DNA of 64,000 nt from JAVJUS01 sp040220455 (GTDB taxonomy: Bacteria > Pseudomonadota > Alphaproteobacteria > DSM-16000 > Inquilinaceae), in the NCBI GenBank assembly GCA_040220455.1, contig JAVJUS010000132.1, positions 1 through 64,000 of the forward strand, in the 5' to 3' direction. Shown here piece by piece: positions 15,374 to 23,280 of the stretch. The position numbers were made by a program, and so were the translations under genes. Within the stretch, counting starts at the first letter, position 1, and each line of letters opens with the position of its first letter. The notes beneath the pieces are model-generated. The model was not told where the DNA came from, ran no database searches, and worked only from the letters and a program-made list of their open reading frames with translations.

Positions 15374-16399
15374 ATGCTGCAAGCCGAACTGGACCGTTTC
15401 TTCCGCACGCGCGACCGGGCCCGGCTGGGCGCCGCGTCCGTCGAGCCGCTGGACGAGCACGGCTTCGTCCTGCGCCCCGACGGCGCGCCCGGCCCCGACG
15501 CCAACGGACCGGACGGCGACGGCCGGGACATCGACCTGGTGATCCTGGCGCTGGTCCATGGCGACGAATACGGCGGCCTGCCGGTGATCAACGCGCTGTG
15601 CCGGCTGATCGAGACCGGTGCGCTGGCGCCCGGCCCGACGATCGCGTTCGTGCTCGGCAACGTGCCGGCGGCCCATGCCGGCCGGCGGTTCCTGGAGCGC
15701 GACCTCAACCGCTCCTTCGCCCGGACGGACACGGAGACGGCGGAGGACCGGCGCGCCCGGCAGATCGAGCCGGTCCTGCGCCGGGCGCGCTTCGTCGTCG
15801 ACCTGCACCAGACGATCGAGCCCTGCCACACCCCCTTCTTCATCTTCGCCTTCACGCAAGCGAACCTGGGATTCTGCCAGTCCATCTCGACGACCCTGCC
15901 GGCGGTCACGCACAAGGGCGCGACCTACTGGGAGACGGCCAAGGGCCTGACCCTGTTCGAATACGTCGTCCATGTCGGCGCGATCGGCACGGCGGTCGAG
16001 CTGGGGCAGAAGGGCTTCGGCTTCTACGACGAATCGGCCGGCCTGGCGGTGACCACCGGCGCCATCGCGACCCTGCGCGGCCTGGCCGACGGCGCCGCGC
16101 TGCCCGCTGCCAGCGACGAGGCCAACCCGCTCTACACCTGGCAGGCGATCGTGCCCTATCCGGAGGGCGAGGTAGCACTGGACGAGGGGCTGGTGAACTT
16201 CCAGCCGATCCGCCAGGGCCAGCGCCTGGGCCGGGTCGACGGCGCGCCGATCGAGGCGCCGTCGGACGGCGCGCTGCTGTTCCCGAAATACGCCCGCACG
16301 CCCGGCGAGCCCAAGCCGAGCGAGCTCTACCGCCTGATGCGCCGGATCCCGCTGGCCGAGCTGACGGCCGGCGACGACCCGGCCGCCGCCAACGGCTGA
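15374..16399 (+). CDS. Succinylglutamate desuccinylase/aspartoacylase-family zinc amidohydrolase
   Basis: A 341-residue M14-like enzyme. The zinc ligands are in LVHGDEYGG (His and Glu, about residues 60-66) and VVDLHQT (His), with the conserved LERDLNRSF arginine/asparagine motif and a likely catalytic Glu in GTAVELGQKG. The C-terminal half has the beta-rich capping domain of the family. Such enzymes remove N-acyl groups from amino acids. In this operon it could deacylate an N-acyl form of the product made by the adjacent GNAT; use as a cyclase or releasing enzyme is also conceivable but unproven. Confidence 0.8.
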   Translation: MLQAELDRFFRTRDRARLGAASVEPLDEHGFVLRPDGAPGPDANGPDGDGRDIDLVILALVHGDEYGGLPVINALCRLIETGALAPGPTIAFVLGNVPAAHAGRRFLERDLNRSFARTDTETAEDRRARQIEPVLRRARFVVDLHQTIEPCHTPFFIFAFTQANLGFCQSISTTLPAVTHKGATYWETAKGLTLFEYVVHVGAIGTAVELGQKGFGFYDESAGLAVTTGAIATLRGLADGAALPAASDEANPLYTWQAIVPYPEGEVALDEGLVNFQPIRQGQRLGRVDGAPIEAPSDGALLFPKYARTPGEPKPSELYRLMRRIPLAELTAGDDPAAANG

Positions 16400-16438
16400 G
16401 CGGCTCGCGCGCCGACACGCCGACACGGGAGACCGGCC

Positions 16439-17107
16439 ATGCTCGACAGCAGCGACGTCACCGTCGCCGACTTCACCGAGGCCGATATCGCGGGCTTCCT
16501 CGCCTACTGGTATGACTCCGACCGCGCGTTCCTGGAGGCGATGGGCGTTGACCCCGGCCGGCTGCCGAGCCGGGGCAAGATGCGCGAGATGCTGGAACTG
16601 GCGATCGAGCGCGACCGCCGCGCCGAGCGGCCGCAGAGCACGATCCTGGCGATCAAGCTGGGCGAGGAGACCGTCGGCGTCCACGAGATCACCCATCTGA
16701 CGGCCGGCGACAGCGGCATCCTGCACGCCCATATCTGGAAGGCCGAGCATCGCCGGCGCGGCATCGGCATCGTGTCCTATGTCCGCGCGATGGAGGCGTT
16801 CTTCGAGCGCTTCGACCTGGCCCGCATCGTCTTCGAATCCCCCGCCCACAACGCCGGCGCCAACCGGATAAAGGAGCGCCTGGGCATTCCCGCGGTGGGC
16901 ACCGGGACGATCGAGATGCCGTTCCAGCGCGGGGCGCTGGCGACCGTCACCTATATCGTCACGCCGGAGGACCTGCCGCGCATCCGGCGCAACATGGCGG
17001 CGGCCTGGCTTGCCCGCGGCAACACGGTCGACGGCCACGGCACCGTCCCCGCCGCTGCCGAGGCCGCCGACCCGGCCGGCGCGGCGGCGCGGGAGGACGC
17101 CCGGTGA
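16439..17107 (+). CDS. GNAT-family acetyltransferase of the halogenase operon
   Basis: A 222-residue protein with a GNAT core: the beta4 strand and acetyl-CoA loop appear as HAHIWKAEHRRRGIGIVSYV (about residues 97-116), followed by RIVFESPAHNAGANRIKERLG. The C-terminal 30 residues are Ala-rich and probably disordered. N-acetylation of the amino acid product for self-resistance, or acylation as a tailoring step, fits its place between a deacylase and a thioesterase. It overlaps the thioesterase gene by 4 nt. Confidence 0.78.
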   Translation: MLDSSDVTVADFTEADIAGFLAYWYDSDRAFLEAMGVDPGRLPSRGKMREMLELAIERDRRAERPQSTILAIKLGEETVGVHEITHLTAGDSGILHAHIWKAEHRRRGIGIVSYVRAMEAFFERFDLARIVFESPAHNAGANRIKERLGIPAVGTGTIEMPFQRGALATVTYIVTPEDLPRIRRNMAAAWLARGNTVDGHGTVPAAAEAADPAGAAAREDAR

Positions 17108-17901
17108 CCGGTCCCGCGGCCTTCCGCGGCGGCATCGCGGCGCACAATCCCCTGACCGAACCGGCCTCGCGGCTGATCTGCTGCACCTTCGCGGGCGGCA
17201 GCGCCATGGCCTATGCCGGTTGGCCCGCCTTCATGCCGGAGGGCGTGGAGGTCGTCGCCTTCGAGCTGCCCGGCCGGGGCGCGCGCTTCGCCGAGCCAGC
17301 CTTCGACCGGCTGCCCGACGCCGTAGACCATCTGGCGGGGCTGCTGGAGGCCTGGCGCGACCGGCCCTTCACCCTCTACGGCCACAGCATGGGGGCGGCG
17401 ACCGCCCTGGAGCTGTGCAAGCGCCTGGCCGAGGCGCCGGACCGGCCGGGCGCGTTCAAGCCGGACCGGCTGATCGTCTCCGGCTGCGCGGCGCCGCACG
17501 TGCCGTCGCTTCGGCCGCGGCGGCTGTGGGACATGCCGCGCGACGACCTGCTCCACGAACTGACGCTGCTGGGCGGGCTGCCGGAGGAGATCCTGGCCAA
17601 CGACAAGCTGCTCGACGCCTTCCTGCCGACGATCCGCGCCGACATGCGCTGCCGGGAGGAAGCGCCGGCGGACATCCGCGACATCGCCATCCCGATCCAC
17701 GTCATGGCGGGGCGCGACGACCGGCTGGTCGTCGGCACCGACCTCGGCGAATGGCAGCGCTACACCTCCGCCGCGACGACGGTGACGATCTTCGACGGCG
17801 ACCACTTCTTCATCGCCAGCCACCGGGACCGGGCGCTGGCCCATGTCGCGCGGCTGCTGAGCGGCGGGGGCGAGGCGGCGGCGGCGGCCGGGGCGGCCTG
17901 A
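17104..17901 (+). CDS. Type II thioesterase
   Basis: A 265-residue alpha/beta-hydrolase of the NRPS/PKS type II thioesterase group, started by GTG. The nucleophile serine is in LYGHSMGAATALEL (about residue 92), the acid is in AGRDDRLV, and the base is His of FDGDHFFI. FAGGSAMAYAGW and FELPGRGAR are typical of the family. It either removes mis-acylated groups from the carriers or, as proposed for CmaT and CytC4, releases the finished amino acid. It is the last gene of the plus-strand run, converging on the ABC permease genes 18 nt away. Confidence 0.88.
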   Translation: MTGPAAFRGGIAAHNPLTEPASRLICCTFAGGSAMAYAGWPAFMPEGVEVVAFELPGRGARFAEPAFDRLPDAVDHLAGLLEAWRDRPFTLYGHSMGAATALELCKRLAEAPDRPGAFKPDRLIVSGCAAPHVPSLRPRRLWDMPRDDLLHELTLLGGLPEEILANDKLLDAFLPTIRADMRCREEAPADIRDIAIPIHVMAGRDDRLVVGTDLGEWQRYTSAATTVTIFDGDHFFIASHRDRALAHVARLLSGGGEAAAAAGAA

Positions 17902-17919
17902 AAGGCGCGCCCGCTCTCT

Positions 17920-18813
17920 TCATCCGGCGCGCAGCACGCGCAGGCGCGGGTCGAGCAGGTCGCGCAGGCCGTCGCCCAGCAGGTTGAACCCGAGCACGGC
18001 GAGCGCGATCGCCAGCCCCGGCACGATCGCCTGCATCGGCGACAGGAACATCCAGGTCTGGGCGTCGAAGAGCATCTTGCCCCAGCTCGGCGCCGGCGGG
18101 CGGATGCCGAGGCCGAGATAGGCGAGCGCCGCCTCGGCCAGGATGGCGATGGCGAACTGGATCGTCGCCTGGACGATCACCGCGCCCAGGATGTTGGGCA
18201 GCACGTGGCGCAGGGTGACGTCGACCCGGCTACGACCCAGCGCCAGCGCCGCGCGCACGAACTCCCGCCCGTGGACCTGCAGCGCCGCGGCGCGCGTCAC
18301 CCGGGCGAAGACGGCCGCGTTGAAGATGCCGATGGCGATGATCGCGTTGACCGCTCCGGGGCCGAGCGTCGCGGTCAGCAGGACGGCCGTCAGCAGCGCC
18401 GGGAAGGCGAAGACGAGATCGGTGGCCCGGCCGACCGCCTCGTCGACCAGCGCGCCCCGGCGGTAGAGCCCGGCCGAGGCGGCGAGCAGCCCCGCCGGCA
18501 CCCCGATCGCGAGGCCGAGGCCGACCGCCACGGCGCCGACGGCCAGCGAATTGCGCGCCCCGACCATGATCATGGACAGGATGTCCCGGCCGAAATGGTC
18601 GGTGCCCAGCCAGTGCCCGGGCCCCGGCGGGGCGAGCCGGGCGGTCACCGAGATCGCCTCCGGGTCGTGCGGCGTCCAGGCCAGGCTCACCAGCGCCATC
18701 GCGACGATCACCCCGGTCAGCCCGGCGCCGAGCAGGAAGCTCGCATGGCCGAGCGCGCGGCGCGTGAACGGCGATCCCACCTCGGCCGTCCTATCCGCGG
18801 CCCGTTCGGTCAC
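17920..18813 (-). CDS. DppC/OppC-type ABC transporter permease
   Basis: A 297-residue inner-membrane permease of the peptide/nickel type. HWLGTDHFGRDILSM and the EAA loop (ALGRSRVDVTLRHVLPN, about residues 192-208) are characteristic of the DppC half. About six spans. It overlaps the partner permease by 4 nt. No binding protein or ATPase gene is adjacent, so the transporter must borrow subunits encoded elsewhere. Peptides or small amines are possible substrates. Confidence 0.88.
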   Translation of the reverse strand: MTERAADRTAEVGSPFTRRALGHASFLLGAGLTGVIVAMALVSLAWTPHDPEAISVTARLAPPGPGHWLGTDHFGRDILSMIMVGARNSLAVGAVAVGLGLAIGVPAGLLAASAGLYRRGALVDEAVGRATDLVFAFPALLTAVLLTATLGPGAVNAIIAIGIFNAAVFARVTRAAALQVHGREFVRAALALGRSRVDVTLRHVLPNILGAVIVQATIQFAIAILAEAALAYLGLGIRPPAPSWGKMLFDAQTWMFLSPMQAIVPGLAIALAVLGFNLLGDGLRDLLDPRLRVLRAG

Positions 18814-19757
18814 GCGCGCGCCCGAGGCCGGGGGTCGATGGCGGCGTAGAGCACGTCGACCAGGAAATTCACGGCGACGACCATGGCGGCGAGCAGCACC
18901 ACCACGTCCTTGATGACGATCAGGTCGCGCTGGGCGATCGCCTGGAACAGCAGGCGGCCCAGCCCGGGCAGGGTGAAGACGGTCTCCACGACGATCGCGC
19001 CGGCGAGCAGGAAGCCGAACTGGAGGCCGACGATGGTCGCGATCGGGATCAGGGCGTTGCGCAGGACGTGGCGGTAGAGAACCGCGCTCCGGCTCAGCCC
19101 CTTGGCGCGGGCGGTGCGGACATAGTCCTCGCCCAGCGTCTCCAGCATGGCCGAGCGTACGACGCGCGCGAGGATCGCCGCCTCGACCACCGCCAGCGCC
19201 ACGGCCGGCAGCACCAGCGCCTCGAGCGCCGGGCCGATCCCGGCCGACCAGCCCGGGAAGCCCCCGGCGTCGAACCAGCCGAGGCCGACCGAGAAGACCA
19301 GCACGAGCACGATGGCGAGCCAGAAATTCGGCACCGCCATGCCGACTTGGCTGAACGCCATGACCGCCCAGTCGCCCGGCCGGTTGCGCTTCATCGCCGC
19401 GAGCATGCCGAGCGGCAGGGCGAGCGCCGTGGACAGGGCCAGCGCCAGCGCCGTCAGCGGCGCGGTCACGGCCAGCCTGTCGGCGATCAGCTTGGCCACC
19501 GGCACGTCGTAGGCGTAGCTCGTGCCGAGATCGCCGGTCAGCAGCCCGCCGATCCAGGCGAGGAAGCGCACCGGCGCCGGCCGGTCCAGCCCCATCTCCG
19601 CGCGCAGGGCGGCCAGGGTGTCGGCGCGCGCCTCCGTGCCCAGCATCAGCAGCGCCGGGTCGCCCGGCAGCACCTCGAGCACCAGGAAGACGACGAGCGC
19701 CGCCGCCGCCAGGGTCAGCGCGAGGGTGACGAATCGCCGGGCGAGATAGGCCAGCAT
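18810..19757 (-). CDS. DppB/OppB-type ABC transporter permease
   Basis: A 315-residue permease of the DppB half: MLAYLARRFVTLALTL at the N-terminus, LPGDPALLMLG, then GEDYVRTARAKGLSRSAVLY (EAA loop) followed by RHVLRNALIP, and ETVFTLPGLGRL near the C-terminus. It is the first gene of a two-gene operon with the DppC-type permease. The missing ATPases and binding protein are unusual for this family, whose operons normally carry all subunits. Confidence 0.9.
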   Translation of the reverse strand: MLAYLARRFVTLALTLAAAALVVFLVLEVLPGDPALLMLGTEARADTLAALRAEMGLDRPAPVRFLAWIGGLLTGDLGTSYAYDVPVAKLIADRLAVTAPLTALALALSTALALPLGMLAAMKRNRPGDWAVMAFSQVGMAVPNFWLAIVLVLVFSVGLGWFDAGGFPGWSAGIGPALEALVLPAVALAVVEAAILARVVRSAMLETLGEDYVRTARAKGLSRSAVLYRHVLRNALIPIATIVGLQFGFLLAGAIVVETVFTLPGLGRLLFQAIAQRDLIVIKDVVVLLAAMVVAVNFLVDVLYAAIDPRPRARA

Positions 19758-19810
19758 GCCGGCACCTTAGCCGCGAGCCCCCGCCGGCGCGAGAGGGCCA
19801 CGAGAGAAGC

Positions 19811-19838
19811 GGCGGCCCCTATCCGGCGGCCCCTATCC
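19811..19838. repeat. 14-bp tandem duplication at the 3' end of the dehydratase gene
   Basis: GGCGGCCCCTATCC occurs twice in a row (19811-19824 and 19825-19838); the second copy contains the dehydratase stop codon. It looks like a recent slippage duplication of the gene's last bases into the downstream spacer. Confidence 0.6.
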
Positions 19839-20123
19839 GGCGGCCTTGTCCATGAACCCGGCCAGCGTCGTGTCGAGCTCCGTCAACCCGCCGGCGTCAT
19901 GGGTCGACAGCGTGACCTCGACCGTGTTGTAGACGTTGAACCACTCCGGGTGGTGGTCCATCTTCTCGGCCTTCAGGGCGCAGCGGCTCATGAAGCCGAA
20001 GGCCTGGTTGAAGGTCTTGAACTTGAAGGTCTTGGTGATCGCGTCGCGGCCGTCGACCTCGGTCCAGCCGTCGAGGTCCGCCAGGGCCTTCTCGCGCGCG
20101 TCGCCGGTCAGCTTGTCCGCCAT
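19833..20123 (-). CDS. phhB: Pterin-4a-carbinolamine dehydratase
   Basis: A 96-residue protein with the family motif EKMDHHPEWFNVYN (about residues 57-70; catalytic His pair) and RCALKAEKMD. It dehydrates 4a-hydroxytetrahydrobiopterin during cofactor recycling with phenylalanine hydroxylase, or acts in molybdopterin-linked pterin metabolism where hydroxylase is absent. MADKLTGDAR at 20123 fits the usual length; longer in-frame upstream codons lack similarity. No aromatic hydroxylase gene is in the window. Confidence 0.9.
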   Translation of the reverse strand: MADKLTGDAREKALADLDGWTEVDGRDAITKTFKFKTFNQAFGFMSRCALKAEKMDHHPEWFNVYNTVEVTLSTHDAGGLTELDTTLAGFMDKAAG

Positions 20124-20265
20124 GTTCGGCTCGGCTCCGTTCCGGTCATCGGGGGAAGGCGGGACGCCCGAGCCGTGGAAAGGGCCCGGCCCCGCCGGTC
20201 CACGGGAGGTGGGCCATTCCGCCGCCGCCGTCAACGACCCGGATCGTGCGAGATGCGGACCGCCG

Positions 20266-20384
20266 GTGCTGTCGCGCTCGGCCTTTCGGCCGTGGGCGAC
20301 CTACGTCCGCAGGACGCACGAAACGAGGCCGATCAGAACGAGGGCGCCGTAGGTTGCCCACCGCGGAGCGGTGCGCGACGGCAC
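20266..20384. repeat. REP-like repeat pair, tail-to-tail
   Basis: Two copies of a ~37-bp unit. One lies at 20266-20304 (minus orientation, ending GGGCGACCTAC) and one at 20349-20384 (plus, starting GTAGGTTGCCCA). Each unit holds a small internal hairpin between the GTAGGTYGCCCA head and a GCGCGACGGCAC tail. The heads face each other here. The unit recurs near 54.1, 55.4 and 59.5 kb. Confidence 0.75.
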
Positions 20385-20436
20385 CGGGACTCGAGGAAGG
20401 GCCGGGCCGACGGCGTCACGCATGGCCCGCCGGCCG

Positions 20437-20730
20437 TCAGTCGAGCTCGATCCGCAGCTTCCGGCCGACCGCCTCGGCGGCGCGGGAGAGGGTGGCGAGC
20501 GTGACGCCGTCATTGTCCGGATCGAGCAGCCGGTCGAGCTGCGACCGGCTCGTCCCCAGCCGCCGCGCCATCGCCGCCTTGGACACCCCCTGCTCCTTCA
20601 TCACGGCGGCGAGCTGCCAGGCGACCACCGCCTTGATGGCGGCCTCGGTGACCTCCTCGGACCGTCCACGTTCCCGCAGATAGTCATCGAAATACCGGCC
20701 CTTGCGGCCCCGTACCATCGCCTCGGTCAT
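20437..20730 (-). CDS. XRE-type antitoxin (HigA-like)
   Basis: A 97-residue protein whose C-terminal half is a helix-turn-helix: KEQGVSKAAMARRLGTSRSQ then LDRLLDPDN (about residues 45-73). It overlaps the toxin-like gene by 4 nt and comes after it, the toxin-first order of HigBA modules. It should bind and neutralise the toxin and repress the shared promoter upstream of the toxin. Confidence 0.8.
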   Translation of the reverse strand: MTEAMVRGRKGRYFDDYLRERGRSEEVTEAAIKAVVAWQLAAVMKEQGVSKAAMARRLGTSRSQLDRLLDPDNDGVTLATLSRAAEAVGRKLRIELD

Positions 20731-21083
20731 CGTGAATTCCGCATCCTGGCTTCCGCTACCCTGAGCTCACGTTCGGGTGTTCGCGAACTCTTCTTGACGA
20801 AGCCGTGCAGAAGAATCGCCTCACCGTCCTCGATGTAAAAGATCAAGCGACCGGCTCGGCCATCGCCGAGGCGGCTGCGGATCTCCCAAAGTCCGTTCCT
20901 GCCCTTGATCGGGCGGCATATGGGCATCCCGATCGGCCAGCCGAATTCTACCTTTCTAATGTCCAGTTCGACGGTTCTCCTGTCGACCTCGGGCAAGTTG
21001 TCCAGCCAATCTTCGACAGGGGCTCGTCCGCTGTCGGACTCGTAGAAGCGGGCACGAAGACGCTTTCGTTCTGACGTCGGCAT
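20727..21083 (-). CDS. RelE/HigB-like toxin (phage Gp49-type)
   Basis: A 118-residue basic protein with the Gp49/HigB-like pattern: ARFYESDSGRAPVEDWLDNL at the N-terminus, GLWEIRSRLGDGRAGRLIFY in the core, and ILLHGFVKKSSRTPERELRVAE near the end spread over about 22 positions. Members cleave mRNA on the ribosome. The start at 21083 is preferred over 21155 because similarity begins there. The promoter should lie in the AT-rich stretch around 21100-21190, which also faces the VOC gene. Confidence 0.8.
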   Translation of the reverse strand: MPTSERKRLRARFYESDSGRAPVEDWLDNLPEVDRRTVELDIRKVEFGWPIGMPICRPIKGRNGLWEIRSRLGDGRAGRLIFYIEDGEAILLHGFVKKSSRTPERELRVAEARMRNSR

Positions 21084-21293
21084 ATGTACCACATCCGGTA
21101 CGTATCGGGGAAGAGCCTCGGTGGGACGGTGTCGGAGCACCGATCGTCTTTTCACGCCTCAAGATAGCGTTAATCCATAAATTATTCCCGAAAAATGACG
21201 CGCCTCGCCCCTGCGGCTCCTGACACAAAGCTGTCAGGAGGCGGGGCGCATAGTCGGGTCATCGACATCCACCCCGACACCCCGGAGACGACC

Positions 21294-21662
21294 ATGAGCT
21301 TCGCGCCGAAGAACTTCACCGTCTGGGCCGAGATCCCGGTCACCGACCTGGATCGCGCCATGACGTTCTATGCGACGGTCTTCGACATCGACCTGACCGA
21401 GACCACCGACGGCCCCAACCCGATGGCGATGTTCCCGAGCGCCGAGGACGGCGCCGGCGGCCATCTCTATCCGGGCAAGCCGGCGGCTCGGGGCGACGGC
21501 CCGACCGTGCATTTCGCGGTGCCGGACAGCCTCGAAGCCGCGCTCGGCCGCGTGACGGAGGCCGGCGGCACGGTCCTGAGCGATCCGATCTCGATCCCGG
21601 CGGGCCGCTTCGCCTATTGTCAGGATCCCGACGGCAATTCGATCGGGCTGTTCAGCGCCTGA
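21294..21662 (+). CDS. VOC-superfamily (glyoxalase-like) protein
   Basis: A 122-residue two-motif vicinal-oxygen-chelate protein. It begins TVWAEIPVTDLDRAMTFYAT, has the central HFAVPDSLEAAL segment, and ends FAYCQDPDGNSIGLFSA. The substrate is unknown. The start at 21294 gives the usual family length; the upstream part of the frame has no similarity. The adjacent gene is a YafY-like WYL regulator, a very common pairing in Proteobacteria, so regulator and VOC protein probably share a stress or signalling role. Confidence 0.85.
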   Translation: MSFAPKNFTVWAEIPVTDLDRAMTFYATVFDIDLTETTDGPNPMAMFPSAEDGAGGHLYPGKPAARGDGPTVHFAVPDSLEAALGRVTEAGGTVLSDPISIPAGRFAYCQDPDGNSIGLFSA

Positions 21663-21713
21663 TCCCGCCCGAGCCCCGTCGCGTCAGAGCCCCGCCAGGG
21701 GGGCGTCCCGCCC

Positions 21714-22460
21714 ATGCGCCGCGCCGACCGCCTCTTCCGCATCGTGCAACACCTGAGGGGCGGTCGGCTGGTCACCGCGCGCGGGCTGGCCGAGCGGCTC
21801 GAGGTCTCCGAGCGGACGATCTACCGCGACATCGCCGACCTCCAGGCCAGCGGCGTGCCGATCGACGGGGCGGCGGGCGTCGGCTACGTGATGCGCCAGG
21901 GCTACGACCTGCCGCCGCTGATGTTCACCCATGACGAGATCGGCGCGCTCGTCGCCGGCGCGCGGCTGGTGCGGGCCTGGGGCGGCTCCGGCATGGCGCG
22001 GGCGGCGGAGGAGGCGCTGGTCAAGATCGCCGCCGTCCTGCCCGAGGCCGCGCGCCACCGGGCGGCGACGGTCCAGGTGCACGCCCTGGCGCCGGAGATG
22101 ACCGAGTCCCTGCGCGCGCGCCTCGACGCCCTGGAAGGCGCCATCGACGCGCGCCGGCCCGTCGCGATGACGTACCGGGACGAGCGCGGTCGCGCGAGCG
22201 AGCGCACGGTCCGCCCGCTGGGGCTGTGGTTCTGGGGCAAGGTCTGGACACTGGTCGCCTGGTGCGAGCTGCGCGACGATTTCCGCATGTTCCGCCTGGA
22301 CCGCATCGCCGACTTCACCGTTGACGACGTGCCGTTCCGCCCGGAACGAGGCAAGACGCTCGCCGATTTCCACCGCCTGATGGAGGCGGAGAGCGGCTGC
22401 CGCGACGGGGGGCAGGACGGCGGGCGGGACAGCGGTGAGCGATCGGGCGGCGCGCGGTGA
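21714..22460 (+). CDS. YafY-like HTH-WYL transcriptional regulator
   Basis: A 248-residue regulator with an N-terminal HTH_11 domain (RGLAERLEVSERTIYRDIAD, about residues 24-43) and a C-terminal WYL ligand-sensing domain (RPVAMTYRDERGRASERTV, then LGLWFWGKVWTLVAWCELR). The C-terminal 20 residues are Gly/Asp/Arg-rich and look like slippage-derived tail. It lies 51 nt after the VOC gene on the same strand. Confidence 0.88.
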   Translation: MRRADRLFRIVQHLRGGRLVTARGLAERLEVSERTIYRDIADLQASGVPIDGAAGVGYVMRQGYDLPPLMFTHDEIGALVAGARLVRAWGGSGMARAAEEALVKIAAVLPEAARHRAATVQVHALAPEMTESLRARLDALEGAIDARRPVAMTYRDERGRASERTVRPLGLWFWGKVWTLVAWCELRDDFRMFRLDRIADFTVDDVPFRPERGKTLADFHRLMEAESGCRDGGQDGGRDSGERSGGAR

Positions 22461-22490
22461 GCGATCGGGCGGTGCGCCCGCCGCTCCGTC

Positions 22491-23174
22491 CTATCGGCGC
22501 GCGGCCGTGTCCCCCAGCCGGTCCCGGCCGCACCACCAGTCCATGACCGTGCGGACACGCGGGCTGGTCGGGTACAGCGCGACGGCGACCAGGTCGACGC
22601 GATCGGGCGTTCCGGTGTGGAACGGCAGCATCAGCCGGTGGTAGCCGAGCAGGCCGAAGGACAGGCGGAAGGTCCGCCGCATGTACAACGGCTCGCGCGT
22701 CTCGATCACGCGGGCATAGGCCTGCATCGCCTCCGCCGCGATCGGTTCGGCATAGACCTCGTCGACGTAGCGGCCCTTGAGCTCCCGACCCCACAGCTCG
22801 ACCAGATGGATGCCGACCAGCCGGTAGCGCGCCCGCAGCGGCGTGTGCTCGATATCGACCAGCGCAACATTGCCGAGCGCGAAGGCGATCGACGCCGGGT
22901 CCAGGTCGGCACGGTCCGGCAGCCCACCCTCGCCGCGCAAGTCCTCCCAGACATCGCACAGACGGGCGAGCGGTTCCGGCCCCTCCGCCAGCGGCCGGGC
23001 GTCGGGCCCACCGTCGAGGCCGGGATCGATCGCCACGTCCGACGCGCCAGGGCCGGCATTGCGGGCCGGTTCGCCCGCGGGCCGCACCGGCGGCCCGCCG
23101 GGGCCGGCACCGGCAGCCGGAGCCGACGGGGACGACGAAGTCTCGAAGGGGGAGGTGGAGGCGTCGTTCGGCAT
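22491..23174 (-). CDS. PAS-domain protein (alphaproteobacterial PAS_5 type)
   Basis: A 227-residue cytoplasmic protein. The first 70 residues are Pro/Ala/Gly-rich and probably disordered. The rest is a single PAS domain of the type found as a stand-alone protein in Alphaproteobacteria: LPDRADLDPASIAFALGNVA, LVDIEHTPLRARYRLVG, LKGRYVDEVY, RTFRLSFGLLGYHRLMLPF. No output domain is fused. The start at 23174 (MPNDAST) is the best of several in-frame ATGs. Ligand and partner are unknown. Confidence 0.75.
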   Translation of the reverse strand: MPNDASTSPFETSSSPSAPAAGAGPGGPPVRPAGEPARNAGPGASDVAIDPGLDGGPDARPLAEGPEPLARLCDVWEDLRGEGGLPDRADLDPASIAFALGNVALVDIEHTPLRARYRLVGIHLVELWGRELKGRYVDEVYAEPIAAEAMQAYARVIETREPLYMRRTFRLSFGLLGYHRLMLPFHTGTPDRVDLVAVALYPTSPRVRTVMDWWCGRDRLGDTAARR

Positions 23175-23280
23175 GGCCGGACTATCGGGCCCGGTTCGTG
23201 AACAACCGGTGAAGCCCGGGACCGTCATCGCCCCGAAAAAATCCGGCATTGCACCGATCGCCCGCGCGCCCGCCGCCGGC

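Noticed and set aside
20437..21083. Defence island around the toxin-antitoxin pair
   Set aside because: The neighbours are a pterin dehydratase and a VOC/WYL pair. No restriction, CBASS, retron or other defence gene is present.
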